From assembly GCF_017874035.1 (NCBI RefSeq), contig NZ_JAGGKV010000004.1, positions 310,001-374,000 of the forward strand: 64,000 nt of DNA. The letters run 5' to 3'. Positions 63,963 to 64,000 of the stretch are shown here, in pieces (position 1 is the first letter of the stretch; each line of letters begins with the position of its first letter). The stretch is from Paenibacillus aceris (GTDB lineage: Bacteria; Bacillota; Bacilli; Paenibacillales; NBRC-103111). A program made the position numbers and the translations under genes. The notes below the pieces were generated by a model. It saw nothing but the letters and a program-made list of their open reading frames with translations, ran no database searches and had not been told where the DNA came from.

Positions 63963-64000
63963 TATTGATTCCCGTCCCCTCCCGTTTCAGCTTGAACTGC
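63962..64000 (-). CDS. Possible 3' end of an upstream exopolysaccharide gene (partial)
   Basis: Twelve sense codons (AVQAETGGDGNQ) and a TAG are open from the right edge. The stop overlaps the polymerase GTG by one base, which looks like a coupled gene junction. Too short to identify. Confidence 0.3.
   Translation of the reverse strand, partial: AVQAETGGDGNQ

Noticed and set aside
1..64000. CRISPR arrays, tRNA or rRNA genes, insertion sequences, prophage
   Set aside because: I saw no regular repeat-spacer pattern, no cloverleaf or rRNA landmark, no transposase or integrase motif.

Overview
The window looks like chromosomal DNA from a Paenibacillus-type, spore-forming, Gram-positive soil bacterium. 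I infer this from the many YesM/YesN two-component systems paired with sugar ABC transporters, three proteins with S-layer homology (SLH) domains, secreted glycoside hydrolases, strong Shine-Dalgarno (SD) sequences and CcpA-type cre boxes. I found no rRNA, tRNA, CRISPR array, phage or transposase. Most genes lie on the minus strand.

Layout. (1) 0-13.7 kb: two sugar uptake and sensing loci. The first has a YesM-type kinase, an AraC-type regulator, a binding lipoprotein and a permease cut by the left edge. The second runs kinase, binding lipoprotein, regulator, transport lipoprotein, permease, permease; its kinase and regulator flank a binding protein that is a paralogue of the transport one. 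(2) 13.7-22.3 kb: an inverted intergenic repeat cluster, an RCC1/SLH surface protein, and an RND exporter with its adaptor. (3) 22.3-22.65 kb: a non-coding or decayed element with stacked hairpins and micro-ORFs. (4) 22.8-26 kb: a GH38 alpha-mannosidase. (5) 26-32.5 kb: a C4-dicarboxylate locus (symporter, malic enzyme, DctR, DctS, divergent DctB). (6) 32.5-39.4 kb: an SLH protein, an MFS exporter, two HlyD-type adaptors and a divergent TetR regulator with a tandem operator array. (7) 39.5-44.7 kb: a CDF cation exporter, an EamA exporter with divergent LysR regulator, an SRPBCC protein and an orphan PAS kinase. (8) 44.7-49.7 kb: two tandem, near-identical L-asparaginases, one secreted and one with FN3 and SLH modules, then a metallo-beta-lactamase-fold hydrolase. 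(9) 49.8-64 kb: two secreted glycosidases (a clan GH-A enzyme and a GH26 mannanase), followed upstream by an exopolysaccharide cluster (manC, ugd, three GT4s, one GT2, flippase, polymerase) that continues past the right edge.

The genes fit a saprophyte that senses and imports plant or microbial sugars, uses C4-dicarboxylates under catabolite control, secretes and anchors hydrolases on its S-layer, and makes a probably mannose- and uronate-containing polysaccharide. The points most worth follow-up are the 22.3-22.65 kb element, the binding-protein/kinase/regulator sensor, the S-layer-anchored asparaginase, the double RCC1 propeller, and the 13-bp operator array.
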